Assembly (NCBI RefSeq): GCF_009647655.1
Contig: NZ_WJFD01000007.1
Location: forward strand, 124,001-188,000
Length of the DNA stretch: 64,000 nt
DNA from: Chitinophaga sp. SYP-B3965
GTDB lineage: Bacteria > Bacteroidota > Bacteroidia > Chitinophagales > Chitinophagaceae
Direction of reading: 5' to 3'
The position numbers were made by a program, and so were the translations under genes. This document shows positions 22,503 to 31,268 of the stretch, one piece after another. Position 1 is the stretch's first letter. Every line of letters begins with the position of its first letter. The notes beneath the pieces were generated by a model. That model was not told where the DNA came from. It worked only from the letters and a program-made list of their open reading frames with translations, and ran no database searches.

Positions 22503-23573
22503 TTAATAACGTCCACGTCCTTCACCACCACCACGGTCAAATCCACCGCCACCGGTATCTCCGCCACCGCGGTCATATCCGCCACCGCCGCCGCTTCCGC
22601 CGCCACGATCGTAACCACCTCCGCCGCCAGTGCTGCCACCACCACGATCATAACCACCACCGCCACTGCCGCCACGGTCATAACCACCGCCACCGCTTCC
22701 ACCGCGATCATATCCGCCACCACTGCCGCCACGGTCTCCACCACGGAAACCGCCACCGCCACTACCGCCGCGATCTCCACCACGGAAACCACCGCCGCCT
22801 CCGCCACCGCGGAAACCACCACCACCTCCGCCGCCGCGGAATCCTCCGCCACCACGGCCACCACCAAAGGTACGCGGCGCTTTTTTCTCAATGCCCCAAA
22901 GGTAACCATCACGGGATCTGATCACACTCCGCACGTTCGGTCCAAATTTGCCCCAGGCAAAACCTGAACCAATGGGTTTGTTGCGAAGATCCCCGATATA
23001 ATAATTATAAGGCAACTGCGCAGCAAACGCCGCCAGTTCCTCGTCATTGGAATATTTAGCTTCGTCACGGGTGATCAATCCATCCTCTCTGTTCCAGATA
23101 TCATTCACCACGATCTCATGCACAATATCTATGCTGGATTTCCGCATATCCATACCATATTCATGGAGGTGCTGCAGGAATTCACCCAGGTTTTCAGATT
23201 GTTTCACGATCACGGCAGGGTCTGTACATACATAGAACACACTACCCCAGTTCCCGTCTTTGTCAACGTCCAGTATCCAGTAATTACCATATCCGTCTCC
23301 CGCAACACGCACAGGATTTGGGATCAGGTTCGTCATTTCAAAGTCTTTCGTACCATCAAAAGTGATGGCGTCCAATCCATAAAAAAGAAACCCGCTGCTG
23401 AATTGCAACAGTTCCCTGATATCGTCTGGTATATGCCTCGTACGGAGGTGTTTAGCAATGGTATCGATTTCTTTATCAGATAATCCCGGCATTAATTCAA
23501 CACTATACTCTTCTTTCTTATAGGTGTGATACTTTACGTCCAGCATTAATTTTAGCTGTTCAATTGGCGTCAT
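22503..23573 (-). CDS. SMI1/KNR4 (SUKH) domain protein with C-terminal RGG-like tail
   Basis: A 356-residue protein in two parts. Residues about 1-235 are a SUKH/SMI1-KNR4 domain plus extension: LSDKEIDTIAKHL, the conserved GDGYGNYWILDV, and VFYVCTDPAVIVKQSENLGEFL. Residues about 237-356 are almost entirely Gly, Arg, Ser, Asp and aromatic: four FRGG and six Y/F-DRGG units separated by glycine runs. Such RGG/YGG tails bind RNA or promote condensation in other proteins. SUKH domains are best known as immunity proteins to polymorphic toxins, but no toxin gene is nearby. It lies 13 bp after elaA, so the two are probably co-transcribed. Role unknown; the combination is unusual. Confidence 0.85.
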   Translation of the reverse strand: MTPIEQLKLMLDVKYHTYKKEEYSVELMPGLSDKEIDTIAKHLRTRHIPDDIRELLQFSSGFLFYGLDAITFDGTKDFEMTNLIPNPVRVAGDGYGNYWILDVDKDGNWGSVFYVCTDPAVIVKQSENLGEFLQHLHEYGMDMRKSSIDIVHEIVVNDIWNREDGLITRDEAKYSNDEELAAFAAQLPYNYYIGDLRNKPIGSGFAWGKFGPNVRSVIRSRDGYLWGIEKKAPRTFGGGRGGGGFRGGGGGGGFRGGGGGGGFRGGDRGGSGGGGFRGGDRGGSGGGYDRGGSGGGGYDRGGSGGGGYDRGGGSTGGGGGYDRGGGSGGGGGYDRGGGDTGGGGFDRGGGEGRGRY

Positions 23574-23586
23574 GTTGACTGGTATT

Positions 23587-24039
23587 TTATTGTTGTGATC
23601 TAACCATTTCTATATGAGGAATGTTGTCCTCCAGATACATTTCACTACTTTGGGCGAACCCCAGTGACTCGTAAAATTTTTGCAAATACATTTGGGCCCC
23701 GATCTTAATAGGCCCCTTCCCCCAATTCTCTTCCACCGCTTTAATGGACTTTTCCATCAGTAACCTCCCTGTTCCCGTACCACGGGCAAATTGTGCCGTG
23801 ATCACCCGGCCTATGGAAGCCATGTCAAACTTGATCCCTGGCTCAAACAACCTCGTGTAGGCAGCCAATCCCTGATCCGTAAAGCCCAGCAAATGTAACG
23901 CTTTCTGATCCGCATTGTCCATATCCTGGTAAGGACAATTTTGTTCCACGATAAAAACCTCGTTCCGCAGCCGCAAAACCTGGTATAATTCCTCCAGGCT
24001 GAGGGCGTTAAAGGCCTTAAGATACCACCTGATCTCCAT
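23587..24039 (-). CDS. elaA: ElaA-family GNAT N-acetyltransferase
   Basis: A 150-residue GNAT-fold enzyme that transfers acetyl from acetyl-CoA to an amine. LYQVLRLRNEVFIVEQNCPYQDMDNAD is diagnostic of the ElaA branch, and the acetyl-CoA loop is recognisable around FARGTGTGRLLM. The C-terminal segment AQMYLQKFYESLGF is the usual GNAT ending. The physiological substrate of ElaA is not known. It is the first gene of a two-gene minus-strand unit with the SUKH-RGG protein 13 bp downstream. A small inverted repeat (TTTTTAC / GTAAAAA) lies just upstream. Confidence 0.88.
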   Translation of the reverse strand: MEIRWYLKAFNALSLEELYQVLRLRNEVFIVEQNCPYQDMDNADQKALHLLGFTDQGLAAYTRLFEPGIKFDMASIGRVITAQFARGTGTGRLLMEKSIKAVEENWGKGPIKIGAQMYLQKFYESLGFAQSSEMYLEDNIPHIEMVRSQQ

Positions 24040-24141
24040 GTCCGTCCTATTTTTTACAGCAATCGTAAAAATTTAACGGTTGCCGGTTTGATTTGTGAAA
24101 GATGATCCCGACATTGTTGCCCGGAAACCAATAAAAGCAGC

Positions 24142-25614
24142 ATGCTTCCATTTCTGTCACTGGAGCACGTTACCGTGCGTAACCTGGACAAAACACTCTT
24201 CCAGAACCTTACCTGGCATATTCGTACCGGTGAGCACTGGGCTATTACAGGTAATAGCGGCTCTGGTAAAACCAGTCTCTTGCACACAATTCTGGGCAAA
24301 AATAACGTCCTGAACGGCACTATTCGTCATTATTTTTACGAAAGATACCGTGAAACGCATGAAGTGAGCGATCCTTACTTCAATTTTCGCCGCTTAATAG
24401 CCATGGTAGGGCATCATCACAACTTCCGCAATTTATCGCATACCACCGAATTTTATTATCAGCAGCGATTCAACAGCATGGACTCCTCCGATGCCCCCAC
24501 CGTGGCAGAGTATCTGGAAGGAGGGGCAGAAGACCCCTTGCTGGAACCCCTGAACATTAAAGGCTTATTAAATAAAGAACTTATCAAACTCTCCAATGGA
24601 GAAACCCGCCGGGTAATGATAGCACATGCCCTGCTTCAAAAACCCGCCCTGCTGCTGCTGGACAATCCGTTTATAGGATTGGATGTGCAGTCCCGCCAGG
24701 CATTCCACCGGATCGTGGACCATGTGATCGCCTCCGGAACAACCGTAGTGCTTGTCACCACACCCACCGAAATTCCTGAAAGCATCACACATGTAATGCA
24801 CCTGGAAGAAGGGCGTATAGCCGGAACGTTTAGTAGGGATTCATATTTGGCACAGCGTAACATTGTACAGGAAGCCCCGGTGCTGAAGATTGACCCTCAA
24901 TTGTTGGCTAGGCTCACCGCTGATGCGTTACCCGCATCATTCCAACATATTGTACAAATGGAAAACGTCCATGTAAAATACGGAGAAAACACGATTCTTG
25001 ACGGAATAAACTGGACGATCCGCCCAAATGAGAAATGGGCCCTGCTCGGACCCAATGGTTCCGGAAAATCTACCCTCCTCAGCCTCATTAACGCAGATAA
25101 CCCCCAATCATACGCAAACAAGATTGCTTTATTCGACCGGAAAAGGGGTAGCGGAGAAAGTATCTGGGATATTAAAAGGAAGATCGGCTTCGTTTCCCCG
25201 GAACTGCACCAGTACTTTTTATCGGATGCCACCTGCCTCCAGGTAACCGGCTCCGGTTTTTTTGATACCATTGGTTACCTTCGCTCCTGCACACCGGAAC
25301 AATTAGAGAAAGCAAAAGGCTGGATGCAGGTATTGGAAATAGACGGATATGCGGCCACCTCCTTTAAACAGGTACCCGAAAGTGTACAACGTTTAGTATT
25401 GCTGGCACGCGCATTGGTAAAAAATCCACCGCTCCTGATCTTTGATGAACCCTGCCAGGGATTGGACGCACATCAGAAAAAACATTTTAAGCAAGTGATA
25501 GAAGCCTTGTGTGAGCACATTCCCGTAACGCTGATCTATGTAACGCATTACGAGGAAGAACTACCCGGCAGTGTGAATTGTTTTTTGAGAATACGCAATG
25601 GGAAAATGATTTAA
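24142..25614 (+). CDS. ModF-like protein with two ABC ATPase domains
   Basis: A 490-residue soluble protein made of two ABC domains and no membrane segment, the architecture of ModF/PhrA. Domain 1 has Walker A GNSGSGKTS, signature LSNGETRRV, but Walker B LLLLDNPFIGLD with Asn in place of the catalytic Glu. Domain 2 has Walker A GPNGSGKST, Walker B LLIFDEPCQGLD and switch His in YVTHYEEE, but its signature is degenerate (VPESVQRLV). The composite sites are therefore one intact (Walker of 2, signature of 1) and one dead. No transporter permease is adjacent. Its true role is unknown; ModF is named for linkage to molybdate transport in E. coli. Confidence 0.82.
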   Translation: MLPFLSLEHVTVRNLDKTLFQNLTWHIRTGEHWAITGNSGSGKTSLLHTILGKNNVLNGTIRHYFYERYRETHEVSDPYFNFRRLIAMVGHHHNFRNLSHTTEFYYQQRFNSMDSSDAPTVAEYLEGGAEDPLLEPLNIKGLLNKELIKLSNGETRRVMIAHALLQKPALLLLDNPFIGLDVQSRQAFHRIVDHVIASGTTVVLVTTPTEIPESITHVMHLEEGRIAGTFSRDSYLAQRNIVQEAPVLKIDPQLLARLTADALPASFQHIVQMENVHVKYGENTILDGINWTIRPNEKWALLGPNGSGKSTLLSLINADNPQSYANKIALFDRKRGSGESIWDIKRKIGFVSPELHQYFLSDATCLQVTGSGFFDTIGYLRSCTPEQLEKAKGWMQVLEIDGYAATSFKQVPESVQRLVLLARALVKNPPLLIFDEPCQGLDAHQKKHFKQVIEALCEHIPVTLIYVTHYEEELPGSVNCFLRIRNGKMI

Positions 25615-25649
25615 TTCCGATACCTTTAGTCCATTCAAAAACCTACACT

Positions 25650-28600
25650 ATGTACCCGAACACCCGGCATGTAACCCTTGCCTGCCTTCTGTTGTGTGCC
25701 GCGATGGCCGCTGTTATTACAGGTTGCAGCACACAGGCAAAAGAAATGAATCCCGCGTTTGCTAAATACATCGAAGCATTCACCACCGGTATTATTTCCA
25801 AGCAAAGCGCCATCCGCATTCAATTAGCGGGGGATGTAAACGTAACGCATACACAGAATGAACCTTTGGAAGAAGAGATCTTTTCTTTCTCTCCCTCCAT
25901 TAAAGGAAAGGCATATTGGGTAGACGCCACCACCGTGGAATTCAGGCCGGATCAAAATCTCACGCCGGGTAAAACCTACAAAGCCACCTTCAAACTGGGC
26001 AAGGTGATGACCGTTCCCAGTGACCTGAAGAACTTTGAATTTGAATTCCAGGTCATAAAACCTTCTTTTGATGTAGAAATGTTCGGACTAAGATCTGCCA
26101 ATAACAGTGCAGAAAAAATGACCTACTCCGGTGTAGTGCGCACAGCAGATCTGGAAGAAGTACAGGCCATTGAAAAACTGATCACCGTAAAATATGACGG
26201 AGCGCCTACCAGCATTGCCTGGCAGCACGACGTAGCCAACCGTTCTTATAAATTCACCATCAGCAATATTGTCCGTAAATCCACTGCTGCAAAAATGGAG
26301 ATCGCCTGGAACGGCAAACCCATCAACTCAGATGTAGCGGATAGCAAAACCATAGAGATACCTGCCATCGGGGATTTCAAAGTGCTGGACATTAAAGCCA
26401 TGTACGATCCGGAAGAATATGTAGTGGTACAATTCTCCAGTCCCATTAATATGGGCCAGAGCCTGGATGGTCTGATCGGTATCGGCGGTGTCAGCGATCT
26501 GCGCTATACCGTAGAAGGCAGTGAAGTGAAGGTATTTGCACCGGAAAGATTAGAAGGAAATTACACCGTAGTGGTGAATGAAGGTATACTCAGTGTTTTT
26601 GATGAAAAGTTAAATAAAGGATTCACCGGAAGTGTGAACTTTGAAAACCGCCTGCCAAGTGTAACCATTCCCGGAAAAGGAGTGATCATGCCACAAAGCG
26701 GCAAACTGGTCATGCCTTTCGATGCCGTTGGTTTGAAAGCAGTGGATGTAGTAGTGATCAGGATCTATGAAAATAATATTCCGCAATACCTGCAAAGGAA
26801 CAGTCTGGACGGGCAGGATGAATTACGTCGTGTAGCCCGCCCCGTTGCAGAGAAAACCATTTACCTGGATCAGGATAAATCCCTGAACCTCCACAAGCGC
26901 AATCGCTTCAACCTGGATCTGGAACAACTGGTCAAAGCAGAGCCTGGTGCCATTTACCGTGTAACCATTGGTTTCAGGAAAGAATATGCGCTGTACTCCT
27001 GTAAAGGGCTTACCGCAAAAAGTGAAGGCGATGATGAGGAGGAGAGCGAAGAAGATTATGAATATTACGGAGAACAATTAGATGAAGATGATTCCTTCTG
27101 GCGCCGCTACGACAGTTATTATCCATACGGATACAAATGGTCCGAAAGAGATAACCCCTGCCACAATTCCTACTACAACAAAGAAAAATGGGCTTCCCGC
27201 AATATCATTTCCTCCAACATCGGCCTCATTGCCAAACGGGGTAATGATAACAGCATGGTGGTAGCCGTAACAAATATCATAGATGCCAAACCATTGTCTG
27301 GTGTAGAACTCGAACTGCTGGATTACCAGCAACAAGTGATCTTTAGCACCAAAAGCGACGGAGATGGTTTTGCAAAATTCGAACTGAAACGTAAACCTTA
27401 TCTCTTAATAGCCAAACGGGATAATGAACGCGGTTACCTGAAACTGGACGACGGAAGTTCCCTGCCACTGGGCCGTTTTGATGTAAAAGGAGAAGAAGTA
27501 CAACAGGGCATGAAAGGTTTCCTCTATGGAGAACGTGGCGTATGGCGCCCCGGCGATTCCATTTACCTCACCTTCATGCTGGAAGATAAAGAAGGAAAAC
27601 TGCCACCCAATCACCCTGTGATATTGGAACTGTACAACCCGAAAGGTCAATTGTACAAACGCATCAACCAACACGAATCACTCAACGGTTTCTATAATTT
27701 CAATACACTCACAGATCCTGATGCTCCCACCGGTAGCTGGCAGGCAAAAGTGAAAGTAGGTGGTGCCGTGTTCAGCAGGAATGTACGGATAGAAACAGTG
27801 AAGCCCAATCGCCTGAAAGTGAAGCTGGACTTCGGCCCTAAACAAGCCCTGATCAAAGATGAAAGCCCGAAAGGAACACTCTCCGCAGCATGGCTCTTTG
27901 GCGCAACTGCCCAAAGCCTCAAAGCAAAAGTAGATGTATCCCTCACTTCATCATCCACCGCATTCCCCAAATTCGATGATTATCACTTTGATGATCCTAC
28001 AGAAAAATTCAGCACAGAGAATAAAACCATTTTTGAAGGCGCTTTAAATGAAGATGGTGTAGCCAGTGTTGCGGCTAATATTCCAGTCGGTGAACGTGCC
28101 CCTGGAGCATTGAAAGCAAACTTCGAAATAAAAGTATTTGAACCCGGTGGAGATTTCAGTATTGATCATTTCTCCATGCCTTACCATGTATTTGATTCTT
28201 ATGTTGGTGTAAGCGCACCGGAAGGAGATCGCCTTACAGGTATGCTGGTAACAGATAAACCTCACCAGGTGAATATCGTAAATGTGGATGCAAATGGTAC
28301 ACTCATCAGCGGAACCCGCCAGGTAGAAGTGGAATTATACAAGATCAGGTGGCGTTGGTGGTGGGATGAAAATTCCAATGAGATCAGCAACTTCACAGAA
28401 GATAATTATAACCAACTGTTACAAAAGAAAACAGTTACCGTTGTAAATGGTAAAGGCTCCTGGCCCTTCATTATCCGTTACCCGGATTGGGGCCGTTACC
28501 TCATTCGTGTAAAAGACCTGGAAAGCGGTCACATCACCGGACAATCTGTATATGTAGATTGGCCCAACTATGCGGAACGCCTGCAAAAGGAAAATCCCGC

Positions 28601-31223
28601 AGAAGCGGCTATGCTCGTATTCACTTCCAATAAAACAAAATACACCGTAGGAGAAGAAGTAGTGCTCACCATCCCCAGCAGCGAAGGCGGCAGAGGATTG
28701 ATCAGTATTGAGTCCGGCAGTAAAGTAATTAAAACAGACTGGGTAGGAACAGAGAAAGGCCAAACCGTTTACAAGTTCAAAGCCGAAAAAGAAATGGCAC
28801 CGAATATATACGTGAACGTTAGTCTCCTGCAACCCCATGCCCAAACAGCCAACGACCTTCCCATCAGGATGTATGGCACTGTGCCCATCCTGGTAGAAGA
28901 TCCCAACACCATCCTCAAACCTGTCATCAATATCCCCGCTACTTTACGCCCTGAAGCAGATGCAGCGATTACGGTTTCTGAAGCCAGCGGCAAAGCGATG
29001 ACTTACACCATCGCCATCGTAGATGAAGGATTATTGGACCTCACCCGTTTCAAAACACCAGATCCGCACAGCGTATTCTATGCACGGGAAGCATTAGGTG
29101 TAAAAACATGGGACCTCTTTGATTATGTGATAGGAGCCTGGGGAGCTGATCTGGAACGTATCCTGAGCATTGGTGGTGACGAAGGATTGAACAAAGGAGC
29201 CAGCGCCGCTAAAGCCAATCGCTTCAAACCAGTTGTGAAATTCATGGGACCTTTCGCTTTAAAGAAAGGAGATAAACAAACACACAACTTCAAATTACCA
29301 CCTTATATAGGATCAGTAAAAGCAATGGTAGTAGCAGGACAGGAAGGTGCTTACGGTTTTGCAGACAAAGCCGTAGCCGTGAAGAAACCATTAATGATAC
29401 TCGCCACAGTACCCAGGGTATTGGGTCCCGGGGAAACCATCCAATTACCGGTAACGGTATTTGGCCTGGAACCACATGTAAAACAGGCCAATGTAACCCT
29501 CGCTTCCAATGCATTTTTTGAAGTAGTAGGAGAAAGCACCAAACAGGTAAGTTTCCCCAAACCAGGAGAGCAGCTGGTATACTTTGATGTAAAGATCCGC
29601 TCACAAATTGGTATCGGTAAATTCAAGATTGTAGCCACCAGCGGAAAAGAAAGAGCAGAAGAAAATGTAGAACTGGATGTACGCAATCCAAATCCATATG
29701 TAACAAATGTGCTGGAACAACAGCTGGATCCGGGTGCTTCCTGGAATACTGCTTTCTCTCCTGTAGGAATGGCTGGTACCAACACAGGTACATTGGAAGT
29801 ATCTACACTCCCCGCCATGAACTTAGGAAAACGATTGGATTACCTGATCCAATATCCACACGGATGCGTGGAACAAACTACCTCTTCCGTATTCCCGCAG
29901 TTGTCACTGGCGAACGTAATGGATGTGAGCGACAGGCAAGCTGCCACACTGGATGCTAATATCAAAGCAGGTATCAATCGCCTGAAAGGATTCCAGCTAA
30001 CAGATGGTGGCCTTGGTTACTGGCCCGGCGCCAGCACTTCTGATGAATGGGGCACCAGTTACGCCGGACATTTTATGCTGGAAGCACAAGAGAAAGGATA
30101 TGCACTACCGCCGGGATTCCTGGATCAGTGGAAGAAATACCAACGTAATAAAGCTGTGAGCTGGTCGCCCAGCAGTTATAATTTCTACGGTGGAGATATT
30201 GTACAGGCCTATCGTTTATACTTACTCGCACTGGCAAAAATACCAGAGCTGGGAGCGATGAACAGGTTGAAGGAATTCCAGTATCTGTCTGTTGCCGCTA
30301 AATGGAGACTGGCCGCAGCTTACAAACTGGCAGGTCAGGCAGAAGCAGCCGCAGCATTGATAAAAGGACTGAGCGTGAACGTTCAGCCATACACACAACT
30401 GAGTGGTACATTTGGTTCTGATCTCAGAGATAAAGCCATGATCCTGGAAACGCTCACTCTCATGGGACAGCGGGCACAGGCAAATGATATGTTACGCCAG
30501 GTAGCACAGCAATTAGGCAAAGATTCCTGGTACAGCACACAAACCACCGCCTATGCATTGATCGCCATTTCCAAATATTGCGGTGTAAATAAATCAGGCG
30601 GTAAAATGACATACACCTATCGCTTGAATGCAGCCAATGGTAACATCACGAGTGAGTCTTATGTTTCCCAGGTACCTGTCACTTTCAATGGTGCAAATGG
30701 AAATGTAACCTTGCAGAATAAAGGAACCAATGTACTCTACGCGCGCCTCATCTTAAGAGGTCAGCCGGAATCAGGCTCAAACCCTTATGCAGATAATAAT
30801 CCGGAAGTGCTCAACATGAAAGTGGTGTACGCCAGTCGCACTGGGCAATTGGTAAATACGGATAACCTGAAACAGGGAACAGACTTTGTAGCAACCGTTA
30901 CCATGAGCAATCCCGGTAAACGTGGTTACTATGAGAACATGGCATTAACACAAGTATTCCCTTCCGGTTGGGAGATCATCAATACCCGCCTGATGGGTAC
31001 TGACAGCTCCATGCGTTCTTCTCCTTTCACTTACCGTGATGTGCGGGACGATAGAGTATATACTTATTTCAACCTGGAAGAAAGCAAAACAGTTACCTAC
31101 CAGGTATTGCTGAATGCAGCTTACCTCGGCAGATATTATCTCCCCGCTGCTTCTGTGGAAGCAATGTATGATAATACCATCCATGCATTTGCACCCGGCA
31201 AATGGGTAGAGGTAACAAAATAA
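25650..31223 (+). CDS. Bacterial alpha-2-macroglobulin family lipoprotein
   Basis: A 1857-residue protein from the ATG at 25650; an in-frame start 72 bp upstream overlaps the previous gene and is rejected. Signal peptide with lipobox ITGC (lipid Cys26). A chain of MG beta-sandwich domains is followed by the bait region, the thioester CVEQ motif (Cys1406, Gln1409) in YPHGCVEQTTS, the alpha-helical thioester domain and a receptor-binding-like end. Such proteins trap proteases in the periplasm and are paired with PBP1C, whose gene follows. Around 440-490 an acidic, tyrosine-rich stretch (EGDDEEESEEDYEYY) interrupts an MG domain. A terminator separates it from pbpC. Confidence 0.95.
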   Translation: MYPNTRHVTLACLLLCAAMAAVITGCSTQAKEMNPAFAKYIEAFTTGIISKQSAIRIQLAGDVNVTHTQNEPLEEEIFSFSPSIKGKAYWVDATTVEFRPDQNLTPGKTYKATFKLGKVMTVPSDLKNFEFEFQVIKPSFDVEMFGLRSANNSAEKMTYSGVVRTADLEEVQAIEKLITVKYDGAPTSIAWQHDVANRSYKFTISNIVRKSTAAKMEIAWNGKPINSDVADSKTIEIPAIGDFKVLDIKAMYDPEEYVVVQFSSPINMGQSLDGLIGIGGVSDLRYTVEGSEVKVFAPERLEGNYTVVVNEGILSVFDEKLNKGFTGSVNFENRLPSVTIPGKGVIMPQSGKLVMPFDAVGLKAVDVVVIRIYENNIPQYLQRNSLDGQDELRRVARPVAEKTIYLDQDKSLNLHKRNRFNLDLEQLVKAEPGAIYRVTIGFRKEYALYSCKGLTAKSEGDDEEESEEDYEYYGEQLDEDDSFWRRYDSYYPYGYKWSERDNPCHNSYYNKEKWASRNIISSNIGLIAKRGNDNSMVVAVTNIIDAKPLSGVELELLDYQQQVIFSTKSDGDGFAKFELKRKPYLLIAKRDNERGYLKLDDGSSLPLGRFDVKGEEVQQGMKGFLYGERGVWRPGDSIYLTFMLEDKEGKLPPNHPVILELYNPKGQLYKRINQHESLNGFYNFNTLTDPDAPTGSWQAKVKVGGAVFSRNVRIETVKPNRLKVKLDFGPKQALIKDESPKGTLSAAWLFGATAQSLKAKVDVSLTSSSTAFPKFDDYHFDDPTEKFSTENKTIFEGALNEDGVASVAANIPVGERAPGALKANFEIKVFEPGGDFSIDHFSMPYHVFDSYVGVSAPEGDRLTGMLVTDKPHQVNIVNVDANGTLISGTRQVEVELYKIRWRWWWDENSNEISNFTEDNYNQLLQKKTVTVVNGKGSWPFIIRYPDWGRYLIRVKDLESGHITGQSVYVDWPNYAERLQKENPAEAAMLVFTSNKTKYTVGEEVVLTIPSSEGGRGLISIESGSKVIKTDWVGTEKGQTVYKFKAEKEMAPNIYVNVSLLQPHAQTANDLPIRMYGTVPILVEDPNTILKPVINIPATLRPEADAAITVSEASGKAMTYTIAIVDEGLLDLTRFKTPDPHSVFYAREALGVKTWDLFDYVIGAWGADLERILSIGGDEGLNKGASAAKANRFKPVVKFMGPFALKKGDKQTHNFKLPPYIGSVKAMVVAGQEGAYGFADKAVAVKKPLMILATVPRVLGPGETIQLPVTVFGLEPHVKQANVTLASNAFFEVVGESTKQVSFPKPGEQLVYFDVKIRSQIGIGKFKIVATSGKERAEENVELDVRNPNPYVTNVLEQQLDPGASWNTAFSPVGMAGTNTGTLEVSTLPAMNLGKRLDYLIQYPHGCVEQTTSSVFPQLSLANVMDVSDRQAATLDANIKAGINRLKGFQLTDGGLGYWPGASTSDEWGTSYAGHFMLEAQEKGYALPPGFLDQWKKYQRNKAVSWSPSSYNFYGGDIVQAYRLYLLALAKIPELGAMNRLKEFQYLSVAAKWRLAAAYKLAGQAEAAAALIKGLSVNVQPYTQLSGTFGSDLRDKAMILETLTLMGQRAQANDMLRQVAQQLGKDSWYSTQTTAYALIAISKYCGVNKSGGKMTYTYRLNAANGNITSESYVSQVPVTFNGANGNVTLQNKGTNVLYARLILRGQPESGSNPYADNNPEVLNMKVVYASRTGQLVNTDNLKQGTDFVATVTMSNPGKRGYYENMALTQVFPSGWEIINTRLMGTDSSMRSSPFTYRDVRDDRVYTYFNLEESKTVTYQVLLNAAYLGRYYLPAASVEAMYDNTIHAFAPGKWVEVTK

Positions 31224-31227
31224 AATA

Positions 31228-31262
31228 ATAGGCGGCAGCGGAGCACGCTGCCGCCTTTCTAT
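31228..31262 (+). terminator. Strong hairpin between the macroglobulin gene and pbpC
   Basis: Perfect 10-bp GC-rich stem GGCGGCAGCG / CGCTGCCGCC with loop GAGCA, followed by TTTCTATATT. The pbpC ATG is only 13 bp after the stem. The T-tract is short, so read-through into pbpC is plausible. Confidence 0.8.
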
Positions 31263-31268
31263 ATTAAT

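Noticed and set aside
22401..22967. Plus-strand reading frames rich in Thr/Ala or His/Arg opposite the SUKH-RGG gene
   Set aside because: They are the complement of glycine-codon repeats; no sensible domain, and the minus-strand frame has a real SUKH domain.
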